The notes under the pieces: model-generated
Seen by the model: only the letters and a program-made list of their open reading frames with translations
What the model was told of the DNA's origin: nothing
The model's database searches: none
Position numbers and translations under genes: made by a program
Assembly (NCBI GenBank): GCA_001275005.1
Contig: JWZX01002310.1
Span: 1 to 20,144 of the forward strand
Length of the DNA: 20,144 nt
Reading direction: 5' to 3'
DNA from: Chrysochromulina tobinii
Lineage: Eukaryota; Haptophyta; Prymnesiales; Chrysochromulinaceae
In this document: positions 11,501-17,765 of the stretch, piece by piece
How positions within the stretch are numbered: the stretch's first letter is position 1
Layout of the letters: each line of letters starts with the position of its first letter

Positions 11501-11759
11501 GCATCGCATCCATCGCGGCCACCACCTGCTGCGCCTGCGCCGCCGAGAGCGGCGCAGCTGCCCCCTCCTCAGTCAGATCGACGCTGTTGACGGCGTGCAG
11601 CACCGGTTTGGCCGCCTCCGACACGGTCGCCGCCGCCGCCCCATTCGGCGTTCCCGCCTCCTCGTCGTCCACATCCATGGGCGCTGCCGAATGTGCCGAG
11701 TGTGCCGAGGGTGCTCTGCTGCCGGCCGATGCTTTGCGCTCAGTGACGTGCAAGCTCAT
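5550..11759 (-). CDS. Multi-reader chromatin protein with EDM2-like methyltransferase domain
   Basis: One intronless frame of 2069 residues from ATG 11759 (a further 12 codons upstream begin only with GTG). Visible in order: MBD-like motif (about 98-138: GW, D114, SPRG); Tudor-like domain (236-290: RVYWDLYDSWFSGVV, YDDGD); a tentative Trp-rich helical region (460-570); zinc-knuckle-like C658-x2-C661-x3-H665-x4-C670; second Tudor-like domain (682-736); Cys cluster (906-928); BAH-like region (983-1123: EVLCRWFIRANDI, IGKCRCLQV); PHD1 C4HC3 (1293-1345) and two further PHD-type zinc modules (1352-1455); methyltransferase fold (1807-1978) with VDFACG and NPPFG. The PHD cluster plus this fold matches plant EDM2, a chromatin regulator whose methyltransferase-like domain has N6-adenine-MTase-type motifs. 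Acidic and Ala/Gly linkers suggest nuclear localisation. MBD and BAH calls are by eye; target and catalytic activity are unknown. Confidence 0.85.
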   Translation of the reverse strand: MSLHVTERKASAGSRAPSAHSAHSAAPMDVDDEEAGTPNGAAAATVSEAAKPVLHAVNSVDLTEEGAAAPLSAAQAQQVVAAMDAMRRARTTATAVVHGWHLTLTVRPRGGQCDMRAVSPRGESARIDSMVKLRKHLGLASAGLSSDGGSDAAPAALTVTLARAPDTLAPALAASSGQPAASPFIAPKLDMASLAEGAFGGLQPPPTTISPVPAATHNLPAGDARIGSIFETREGARVAIGKRVRVYWDLYDSWFSGVVREIGTTHKAKVVYDDGDVRWQKLWLEKWEFVDHERTEAAEREARKAALERAAHAKRLSKTEAEAAAAAAAAAAAEDSEDDEPLAAAAARLGGSRTPLAGGSSGAGTPFAKSETTPPPPPLLQPSAVAAREGVAKAAAVAPSAVKAQPAAASRPKESGALIKKPAAAGSGRGGGGAPKPTAPATATEAPAEDAPAGYEDVSNALLNFEDSVPMARVTNLFGQNLRAWQKEVRRAGAEGAGQLAVLAKKLRELRTGLLETNLSGTLQYLSPDWRMTGGGRHRAWVKATKEATSAAQLLELVHELQRAYGQAQEQQATPTASERAPPVRAASAKATGKTKQVLSEESDDEEDVAEEGEGVASRQDDDDDEGEPSDDSEEDMVITKKGKYEPVRSRLVKGSLCPLCDGRHTRGPCPPWDRLEYANAQVGRRVRLYWGGNHMWFKGKIKRVNPKAHTVLILYSDGDEKWHSLWDPAESWEFLDSAPTLSQSGKLSQRPTSQPPALPPGQRKEPELKKHSPQPLNQPRVKSTKLLEPGLAKHIAKSSVLGSTASAAASSTEGMAPSAGVKRKAALEVVDLDDDDEDRPLRAHKKAAKPKPKPKGSPGAKQSSAPAPPTLSKAAVAVKKIKEDTKTVGEETPPPVFLAPNQQPCSCVEEPMQPCADACCKRYRYFCGLRHFADSKGFSLDTVQKEQELKKLRDGGMLSPADFEAQMHMVEAEKEARKAMLKFTVGDGVCCNDSAGLESLPLIALFAGARQRKVDRHGNPPLHFIEVLCRWFIRANDIQAPPWLSTPLGKGYGERYPTAPVPLLYRVGGGDPSEWLYNWVDVSSVIGKCRCLQVPTRTIMHECDQTIRRENARGVAWTFYYDSSASPSIDETSDIFEQPVQLSGSKTADAGEGALPSASAEDVRHQLYGSDDEEAEEDVPLTSRENAAARHRQRRAAQEREAAMAARQEARQSAAPAKRYRIKRKVRMPGEGGGDDDFLAAMLENVSRLGGGGGGGGMRAGGMGAGGMGGVDFSTSAFLEEVADATGDVSLCGVCGEGSGALIDCGGVCRRAFHPDCAGIGGSFQNREMLTQLKRESKWECSHCRMGKATCVVCHQDGFVNSEESGLVRCAVDGCGRAYHRACLDGDGADGAVAGWSCPVHACFMCSATDVRRPHDERRPMLVCWACPKAFCDRASCRPSSQRMAWLGGRHILCDKTQRQHQLARALQGVRPSDITSVLDEARGGAAFEDLMLPERGDHEAGLGVVASVARPPPPAQMLGVALALHAAAATAAADSPMTRLHELPSQRYAAYLDASEKHTLALGAKSLRECHAAGRVPSLGTVTVPRHLQGGDASAARLGSVVLQGGRFKLRVPAGGLPQASVRQELEEVPYNTGALASAGAGVWAVASPSRTRVEVGEPSVEPFGGRFYPLLVSRLLPNLVDGQMVEALPSSVQRPLLSCKLDAIMREASGPGSAAHSLITRGVAIEPSLATAPGDQLFGGGGDVYISSVTNPSTSDMVSSRDLAEVLELLARQGLTPQLRSRLAGFKSTLRSALNGVMLNRAKYTSFSRHYTAYRVLKKIAERLNPLLRPGDTFVDFACGQNSFGGLLRDPLTQQTLPTVSFDVLSPAENASNFHRRNWFAVSAAEMPPGELVVGLNPPFGHLNKTAIDFVKHALCMRPRLLVLVMPATNYQPEGYELVHHDDQLCRGFAFYVPGSVSANWIHAKNVAPAVYIYRRKPDAPGPCERQCHCVHREDLRRRMVLMKRKRDVKEQQSRIASELERQRLAGLEPRAPKSSRSALSVGMVERGGPGLAGTFVSQPAWQQHV

Positions 11760-12334
11760 CTCAGTCCTGCCGATGCTTTGGCGTGCTGGCCACACTGTGG
11801 GTGAGACCTTCCTAATCCATCGATTGCCGCAACCTTCCTAAAAAAAATCCAAAACTAGGTTGCGGTCTTCACAGCTGAAATATAGTCGATCTCGGGGGCG
11901 TCAAGGGCCGGCGGAAGTGTGAGAGGCAAGTTCGTATTCGAACGTCGAACCGAGCGACAAAAAGAAAACGCGTACGCGCGTTGTTTTGAGCACAGGTCTA
12001 TTAGATGCCTGGTTGCCTGCCTCCCGGGTGGTAACGTAACCCCTCCGTAACCCCCGGGGCTCTCGGGGGCCACTGCCGTGAAAACCAGTCAAACTTTCTT
12101 GCGTGACGACCCCTGCACAGTAGAAGAGTAACTCATGGAGCTGCTGTGTTGGGACTGTACCGTGCGAACCAAACGCTCGGGGGAATCGAAACAGAACTGA
12201 CGTGCGGTGGCCGGTTGTTCATGGCCGATTGTTAATGGCCGGTTGTTAATGGCCGGTGGCGAAGCGCCGCCCTGAGCGCCTCAGTGCGGTGGCCGGTTGT
12301 TAATGGCCGGTGGTGAAGCGCCGCCCTGAGCGCC
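11760..12334. other. Upstream region of the chromatin gene and 3' flank of the nicotinamidase gene
   Basis: This 575-base stretch has no gene I can support. On the minus strand it provides the 5' flank of the chromatin gene, including a TATA-like word (CTATATTTC, near 11878-11886) about 120 bases before the ATG, and a twice-repeated CCTTCCTA word near 11807-11840. A 12-mer GCCGATGCTTTG occurs at 11725-11736 and 11769-11780. From about 12203 onward it is the tandem repeat listed separately. The promoter assignment is tentative. Confidence 0.5.
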
Positions 12335-12389
12335 TCAGTGCGGTGGCCGGTTGTTAATGGCCGGTGGCGAAGCGCCGCCCTGAGCGCCG
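12203..12389. repeat. 54-bp tandem repeat duplicating the nicotinamidase gene 3' end
   Basis: Units of 54 bp start at 12282 and 12336, with a partial earlier copy from about 12228. Unit 12336-12389 encodes the last residues of the upstream-reading gene on the minus strand (GAQGGASPPAINNRPPH), and the stop codon is at 12335-12337. The other copies lie after that stop. Within the array a 14-bp sub-unit, GGTTGTTAATGGCC and variants, is itself repeated three times at 12213-12254. Copies differ by only one or two bases, suggesting recent expansion. Confidence 0.88.
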
Positions 12390-13733
12390 CTTGCCGCCGG
12401 AGCAGCGCCGGTTCGTTGTGAGAAGTAGTCTGCCATGAACTGGGTCGAGTTTTCAGGACGTGTGGTGAGCAGAGCTATGAGGAACTGATCGATCTCCGCC
12501 TCAATCCCGGGGATATGCTGCTTCATATATTCGTCAAGCGGCGGCACTGCCTGCAACGGCGCTGAAGGCGGCGGCGAGGCCTCTGCAGGCAACCGTTGTG
12601 TGGCCGGCGTGCGTGCGAGCGGCGACGCGGAGGACTTCTTCTCGATCTTCGTGGCCGCCTTCATGCCGTTCGCCATGGCGACAAATTCTGCGAGCGAGAC
12701 TTCTTTGCCTTTGGTCGCGCGCGCCAAATCGGCCGCATCCGCGGCGCTTATGAGCTTCACGCCCGCCGCGGCAAGCTGCGCCTTCGTCGATTCGACCTCG
12801 CTCCGATTCAGCGGTCGGCATGCATCCTCGACGACGTACCTGATGAGGGAGGCGAATAGGCGCACTCAGACGCTCTCAAACGCAATCAGACGCAGTCAAA
12901 CGCAATCAGACGCAGTCAGACGCAATCAGACGCAATCAGACGCACATCTGGAAGCCCGCCTCGGCGCCGTGCAACGCCGTGGATTTGACGCAGATGTCAA
13001 AGACCAGGCCGACGCAATAGCAGTGCGTCACACCCTGCTCCTCGAGATACCCGAGTAGCCCGCAGTCGTTCAGCTTCATGTTGTCGTAAAACGCGCTGTA
13101 CGAGTCGATATTGGGCTTCTGGCCCTTGTAGATGCGACCGTCCGTGGGGCTCACGACCAGGTCGGCATGGTTTTCGGCGCCCCAAGTGCCTTGGACCGCG
13201 TGCCGTGCGAACACACACTGTACGTGTTCCGGTCGGTCGGCATCAGCAGCGAGGGTGACGAGCGCGAACGGATCGTACGGCGCTGCGGGCGTCACGATGG
13301 GCGTCGCGCCATCGTTCGCGCTCTCAACAAAGGAGCAGTGGTTATGCGGATGCCAATCCTGCGACACGACCACCACGTCCATGGCGCTCCTCAGCTGGTT
13401 GATGAGTGGCACGATGTCCGTGGTCGTGGGGTCGGCGTTTGCCAGCGTGCCGCTGATGAAGTCGTTCTGCACGTCGATGATGATGAGAGCAGACTTGGTG
13501 TGCAGTGTCTGCGTTTCCGTACTGCACATGCGAAGAAAGGCTTTGAGCTCAACGAGGCCGACCTCGCCGCTGCCATCCGCATCTACCGAGTCCAGGAGCG
13601 CTTTGATGTCCTCCTCCCTCAGGATCCCGAAAAGATCGTCGACGACGCGCGTAAACTCCTCCTTTTGCAGGACGCCATCACCGTTGACGTCATACTTGCA
13701 GAAGATTTGCTCCGGCGTCAGCGTGGACGCCAT
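12335..13733 (-). CDS. EF-hand nicotinamidase (isochorismatase-fold), two exons
   Basis: Exon 1 is 13733-12946 and exon 2 is 12839-12335; joined they encode 430 residues. Two canonical EF-hand loops come first (D15-N17-D19-V21-Q23-E26; D51-D53-S55-E57-G59-E62). The amidase domain follows, with the expected triad D87 (IIIDVQNDF), K203 (IYKG) and C248 (VGLVFDICVKSTAL), and metal ligands D126, H128 (DWH) and H178 (HAVQGTWGAE). The family hydrolyses nicotinamide to nicotinate and ammonia in NAD+ salvage. The splice rebuilds GFQM-YVVEDACR, a conserved C-terminal motif, through a split ATG codon. EF-hand plus nicotinamidase is a known layout (for example insect Naam), so calcium control is plausible but inferred. 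A roughly 110-residue C-terminal extension, including SLAEFVAMANGMK and a repeat-derived tail, is unusual. Confidence 0.92.
12840..12945 (-). other. Intron built largely of 10-bp repeats
   Basis: On the minus strand the 106-nt intron starts GTGCGTCTGA and ends CTCATCAG. About eight degenerate copies of the 10-mer GCGTCTGATT (CAGACGCAAT on the plus strand) fill 12862-12945 and run right up to the 5' splice site. The boundaries are chosen because they alone restore the nicotinamidase frame and its YVVEDACR motif. Confidence 0.85.
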
Positions 13734-13904
13734 CCCGTTTCCCGACCGTGTTCTCGGTGTGAAAACACCGGAAGTTCAGGACAGTTTAGTCAGGCCAAAG
13801 CACTTGCGGAGAGGAAATGAGGTTTCCGAAGACATGACTGGTCTTGACTTGACTTGACTTGACTTGACTTGACTGGACTTGCCTCAACGTGGTCGAGCCT
13901 TGGG
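13734..13904. promoter_or_regulatory. Divergent promoter region between nicotinamidase and SpoU-type genes
   Basis: Only 171 bases separate the two opposed ATGs, so both promoters and leaders must share this interval if both starts are right. It contains the TTGAC array at 13843-13880 and a small perfect hairpin (CGGTGT 13755-13760 with ACACCG 13765-13770). No TATA box is obvious. That the region is a bidirectional promoter is inferred from gene orientation. Confidence 0.6.
13843..13880 (+). repeat. (CTTGA)n pentanucleotide array
   Basis: About seven tandem CTTGA units, the last one altered to CTGGA, end 25 bases before the ATG at 13905 and lie about 110 bases upstream of the opposed ATG at 13733. 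It closely resembles the array at 3785-3828. Confidence 0.88.
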
Positions 13905-14969
13905 ATGCCCGGCCCCTCGGAAGCTCGATGGCACGAGCTCGCTGTGGGCATCGCTGCTGCGGGCTCGGCGATGCTGCTACTCGCCCACTGGCACCGCTGC
14001 CGCCGTGCGCAGCCTGATGCGGGCACAACACCATCGCCGCCGTCTGTCACCGACAGACCGCCGCCAAAGCCTGCCAATGACCGACCGCCGCTGCCTCGAT
14101 GGCACTGCGAAATATGCAAGCTACATTGCCGATCGGCCTCCAATTTTCGCGAGCATCTCAAGGGCAAAACGCACGCCCACAACGCGGCACTGCTGAGTGG
14201 AGCTGCCGTAGCAGCCGTAACTGAGAAGCGGCTGATGAACGCACCAATGAGCGAGTCGGTCACAAATCGCACAGTGGCGTACGGCAGTGAGCAAGTCGTA
14301 CGCCACTGTGCGATATGTGACGCGTGGGTGCCAAGCCACGACACTCAGCATGAGCAAACTCGTGCGCATAAGGCCGCAGCGCGCGAGAGCGCCGCCGGCA
14401 CAAGGAGTCGCCAATTCTTTTCCGGTATCCACGTGGACGAGGAGGCGGGCAGCGCGATCGGCGTGATCACTTGCGATCTGGAGCAGGAGGCGAACGCGGG
14501 CGCAATCTGCCGCGTGCTCGCCAACTTCGCGACCGCTGGCGCGCGGCTGGTGCACGTGACGACCGGCACACGCGAGTCAACGCACCAGCTGCTCATCTCG
14601 GGACGAGTGCGCCGTGTGGCGCGCAACTGCGAAACCAAGCTGGAGCGAACACTGCTGACGCTCGGCGAGTTCGTGGCGGCGATCGGCACATGGGAGCGGC
14701 CCATTGTCGCGGTCGAGACGGCGACCGGCGCAGTGAGCATCTGCGACTTTCGCTTCCCTCCAGAGTGCGACCTCCTCGTCGGAGGCGAGTCGCTGGGAGT
14801 TCATGTGGACATCCTGACGGCGCTGCGCCCAGGCATTGACCACATTGTCTTCATCCCGATGGCGGGATTCTACCAGTCCATGAACGTGAGCGCCGCCACA
14901 TCGGTCGCGCTCTTTGAGTTTCGAAGGCAGCATCCAGGGTTAAAGAGGGCTTCCTTGGGCGACACATAG
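13905..14969 (+). CDS. SpoU/TrmH-family RNA 2'-O-methyltransferase with zinc fingers and N-terminal anchor
   Basis: From the first ATG the protein has 354 residues; the frame extends to 13869 only via TTG. A hydrophobic segment (ELAVGIAAAGSAMLLLAHW, about 11-29) followed by RCRR could be a signal anchor or an organelle-targeting leader. Two zinc fingers follow: C68-x2-C71-x12-H84-x5-H90 (U1-like, HLKGKTHAHN) and C135-x2-C138-x10-H149-x5-H155. The C-terminal half carries the SpoU signature: ANAGAICRVL (about 196-205), LLVGGESLGV (290-299) and IPMAGFYQSMNVSAATSVALFE (317-338), the knot that binds SAM and methylates ribose 2'-OH in tRNA or rRNA. The fingers probably help bind RNA (inference). 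The substrate cannot be told. A long inverted repeat interrupts the inter-finger coding region. Confidence 0.87.
   Translation: MPGPSEARWHELAVGIAAAGSAMLLLAHWHRCRRAQPDAGTTPSPPSVTDRPPPKPANDRPPLPRWHCEICKLHCRSASNFREHLKGKTHAHNAALLSGAAVAAVTEKRLMNAPMSESVTNRTVAYGSEQVVRHCAICDAWVPSHDTQHEQTRAHKAAARESAAGTRSRQFFSGIHVDEEAGSAIGVITCDLEQEANAGAICRVLANFATAGARLVHVTTGTRESTHQLLISGRVRRVARNCETKLERTLLTLGEFVAAIGTWERPIVAVETATGAVSICDFRFPPECDLLVGGESLGVHVDILTALRPGIDHIVFIPMAGFYQSMNVSAATSVALFEFRRQHPGLKRASLGDT
14259..14321 (+). repeat. 24-bp inverted repeat inside coding sequence
   Basis: Arms 14259-14282 and 14298-14321 are complementary over 24 bp with one mismatch, around a 15-base loop. The core TCGCACAGTGGCGTAC pairs perfectly with GTACGCCACTGTGCGA. 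It encodes the stretch leading into the second zinc finger, including its first cysteine pair, and would form a stable hairpin in the mRNA. Confidence 0.92.
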
Positions 14970-15702
14970 TACGGTACGCTTTACGAGCGCGCGTTTACCA
15001 CCCGCTATCATCACCGCACCTCCACGTGAGAGATTATACACACACTTTACCGCATCGGTTAGGAGCCTAGCGCGTTCGGCCTTACGGTTCAGTTGTACCG
15101 TAGCGGTACTAGATAGGATAGCGATCACCGGAATCCGGAACATACTGCAATACCGTACCAATTTTCCGACAATAATACAATGCGGTAATACAACCGTTTG
15201 CGAAAACCGACGTAGTACGTACGGTCTCGCCGCCGTGAGCCGTCCACATATTACCACAAAGATCGAACGTGGTCACATACCGCGCGCGTAATTGGTAATA
15301 TACAGTCACGGGGCGACTCTCGATGCCCGAGCTCGACTGACACACGTTGTCAACGTGACTCGAACCGAACACTGACGTGACTAACCGAAGACTCCGAACC
15401 GTGAGCTACAACTGGAACAGTTGTTACAACCCCAACTCGACGTCGAACTTGTCTGATTGTATCTGACTGACCGAACACTGACGGGTGACTAACCAAACCA
15501 AACGTCCCGCCGTTTCGTTCCGTGTGGAATGGTCGTGTGTGAAACGGAACTCGAACCGCAACCTGACGTGATGTGGCGCCTGGACGTGGTCGCATGGGGT
15601 CGCGAAGACGAGAGTTACAGGAAATGAAGGAGGTGAACAAGTGAACATGTGCAAGGCGGTGCACCAAAGTTGATGATTAGCCTGACCACTGAAGAGTGCG
15701 AA
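14970..15702. other. Gene-free, lower-GC region between convergent genes
   Basis: This 733-base stretch follows the stop of the SpoU-type gene and meets the stop of the minus-strand methyltransferase gene. It is visibly less GC-rich than the genes and full of short words such as GTAC, CGGTA and TTACC up to about 15300. A motif of 23-25 bases (ACCGAACACTGACG then GTGACTAACC) occurs at 15364-15386 and again at 15470-15494. No coding region, RNA gene or complete mobile element was recognised; a decayed repeat element is possible. Confidence 0.55.
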
Positions 15703-16887
15703 TCACATTGGGATTACTTTATTTGTTCCAGCAGTGTAGACTCGACACTGCGTTCCATTCACAATGAGCCTGTGCACCACGGATGCGTACTTGGTGTCGA
15801 AGTCAAAGCTCAAGTCATAAGCGTTTTTCATGTAGCTTGCGCGAACGCTCGCATTCAGGGCGAGGCTGTCAGTGAAGACCTGGGCCTTCCAGCCCCATTG
15901 AGCGCAGTTTCTTGCCGTGCGCCTCTGGGTGTCGTCCCTGCCGCACACGCGCTTCACCATGGAGACGAAGAGCCCCAGACCCTCGTCAGTCGTGTGTTGA
16001 TATTGACAAGGCCCAGCATAGAAGGAGAGCATGTCCAAACATGTGCTGTCAGAGAGTGGCAAGCCCTTTGCAAAGTCCACTGGAACATAGCAGGGTACCT
16101 GAAGGCCGCTCTCCGTGTCCAACGTCTGCTCAACAGTCGCGGACGTTGTTGGCGCGAAAGGGAAGCGGACAGATTCCATCATGGCGACGCGCTCATTGAC
16201 GGCCGTTGGCTGGCTGTTAGCTCGCTCGAGCTCCGCCAGGACAAGAGCTGGCAGCACGCCTACGAGATGCAAGACTGCAATTGCACCGTCGTCACGCAGC
16301 ACTCTGACGACCTCGGCAGCAAGTGCTGGGAATTGTTCTGGAACGAGTTTGCCCTCATTCAAGGACTGCTGCGAGAAGATTAAGTGGCTGCTGTTGCTCG
16401 AGAATGGCAGCAAAGAACCCTTGGAGTAACGGGTGTAGCCGGTCACATAGTCTCCATAGCGAACGTCTGGCCATTTGGGCGGCTCTGGGAGTTTGATTTC
16501 GAAGAATGCGGCCGTCGCACGCCATGACGCATTGGACACGACGAGATGCGTCTTGTTGTTCGCATCCGTCACCACGTCTGGCCAGGTGGGACCATTGCCA
16601 CAGCGCGCCCCTCTGGTGAGTCCAGCGATACCACACATTTGAGCATACTTCCTTGAGTTCACGCAGAGCGCATCGACCTCAGGATAGCGCTCTTGAACCT
16701 CCAACAATGCGTGCGCCTCTCCGCAGCCGAGCTCATGCAGTGTTTTTCCTGCACCGCGTGTAGACGGCTCGCCCAGAGTGCGCGAGAGCAAGGCCGAGAG
16801 CGGAAGACCCGTAGAATTTAGGACGTGCTCCCACGGCCCCAAGCCGCGGTTCGTCCATTTCCCGGCGACATGGCGCGACTCCATCAT
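15703..16887 (-). CDS. SAM-dependent methyltransferase-like protein, probably secretory; 5' end uncertain
   Basis: Core of 394 residues from ATG 16887 (adjacent ATG 16884). Motif I is LHELGCGEAHALLE (about 50-63), the glycine-rich SAM loop. Later, LLPFSSNSSHLIFSQQSL and LAAEVVRVLRDDGAIAVLHL (about 159-207) match the class I methyltransferase motifs around strands 4 and 5. At least six N-glycosylation sequons (NST, NKT, NAS, NSS, NAS, NGT) and several cysteines in the C-terminal half suggest an ER/Golgi-lumen or exported protein. The frame stays open upstream to 17232, but only with a GTG start and repeat-like sequence. TTACTCAC followed by a pyrimidine-rich stretch and CAG ending at 17043 could be an intron acceptor, giving an upstream exon I cannot place. 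Substrate unknown. Confidence 0.7.
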   Translation of the reverse strand: MMESRHVAGKWTNRGLGPWEHVLNSTGLPLSALLSRTLGEPSTRGAGKTLHELGCGEAHALLEVQERYPEVDALCVNSRKYAQMCGIAGLTRGARCGNGPTWPDVVTDANNKTHLVVSNASWRATAAFFEIKLPEPPKWPDVRYGDYVTGYTRYSKGSLLPFSSNSSHLIFSQQSLNEGKLVPEQFPALAAEVVRVLRDDGAIAVLHLVGVLPALVLAELERANSQPTAVNERVAMMESVRFPFAPTTSATVEQTLDTESGLQVPCYVPVDFAKGLPLSDSTCLDMLSFYAGPCQYQHTTDEGLGLFVSMVKRVCGRDDTQRRTARNCAQWGWKAQVFTDSLALNASVRASYMKNAYDLSFDFDTKYASVVHRLIVNGTQCRVYTAGTNKVIPM

Positions 16888-17104
16888 ATGCGAGGTCACT
16901 CGCGACGGACGCGCCTTTTTTGGTACGTATTTGCCCGCAGGGCGCGACGAAACGCACACGAGGAGTGAAACGACTCGAGTGGAGACCCTACCTGGGTTTG
17001 GCCTTTCCCCCCCAGAACGGTGTGTTCTCAGCTCCTGGAAGCCTGGAACAGGAAGTAGGATGTGTGTGAGTAACGTTCGCTGAGGTGTGAGGAGTGAGGT
17101 GTGT

Positions 17105-17124
17105 CTAGTGCACATGTGCACTAG
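17105..17124. promoter_or_regulatory. Perfect 20-bp palindrome upstream of the methyltransferase gene
   Basis: The sequence CTAGTGCACATGTGCACTAG equals its own reverse complement. It lies about 220 bases before the proposed ATG at 16887, in the likely 5' flank or first intron. Nearby, at about 17130-17172, CATCCGAC and ATGCAT words recur. A binding site for a dimeric regulator is possible but unproven. Confidence 0.55.
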
Positions 17125-17683
17125 TGGTGACATCCGACCATGCATGTATGCATCCGACATGCACATGGACATCGAAAGGTCACATTGCATGATCGCTGCG
17201 AATGACCATTTTTCGGTTTTCGCAATCGGCACGCAGTGAGTGCTGTATTAGTACTTCATACTCTTTAATTTATCGATGACGAATTTCCTACCGGCCACGT
17301 CCGGCCTCGATCCACGGTGCGCTCCCAGAGGAGAGCCAACGGTCGGGCCCATGGTCTTCCCATGGTCGGGCCCAGCCAGTTGGCTGTTGGCGTTGCGCGG
17401 AAATGTTGCAGCCACGCAGCGGCAGCACCGTGGCTACTCTCCGTGTTCCGGAAAAACGAAGCCCGGGTAGGAAGAGAGAGACTGCGAAACCACGAGACGA
17501 AGGAGTTTAAGGGCCGGCGCGGCGGCCCAGAAGCTGATGGGCCCCGTGTGGAATCGGCGCCCGGCGCGGCGCGAGGGCGGCCCTGGGCCTCGTGTGGAAG
17601 ACTAGCTACGGACTTTCCGACCCTGAGACGAACGCGAGGAGGGCACGAGGCATCGCATGTTGGTCAGCGTAGCGGGTGGGCGC

Positions 17684-17765
17684 GCGCGCAGCGCGCGCAC
17701 GAGAAAGAGAAATAGAGAGAGCGAGAGAGAGGGGGGGGGGAGAGATAGGAGGGAAGCGGGAGGCT
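17684..17765. repeat. GCGCGC-alternating tract followed by GA/G polypurine tract
   Basis: CGCGCGCGC-type sequence with an AG interruption forms a near-palindrome at 17678-17700. It is followed by about 65 bases that are almost wholly purine on the plus strand (GAGAGAGA, then a run of about ten G). These are simple-sequence tracts. Confidence 0.8.

Noticed and set aside
11725-11780. 12-bp direct repeat GCCGATGCTTTG around the chromatin gene start, considered as an introner-type duplication
   Set aside because: The spacing of 44 bp is too short for a plausible intron and the frame is open across it.
10333-11841. 502-codon open frame on the plus strand
   Set aside because: It is the antisense of the N-terminal part of the chromatin gene, shows only low-complexity Ala/Ser/Arg sequence and has no domain. 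GC-rich coding DNA often leaves such antisense frames open.
15649-16383. 244-codon open frame on the plus strand opposite the methyltransferase gene
   Set aside because: The minus-strand frame carries the SAM-binding and post-motifs; this frame has none.
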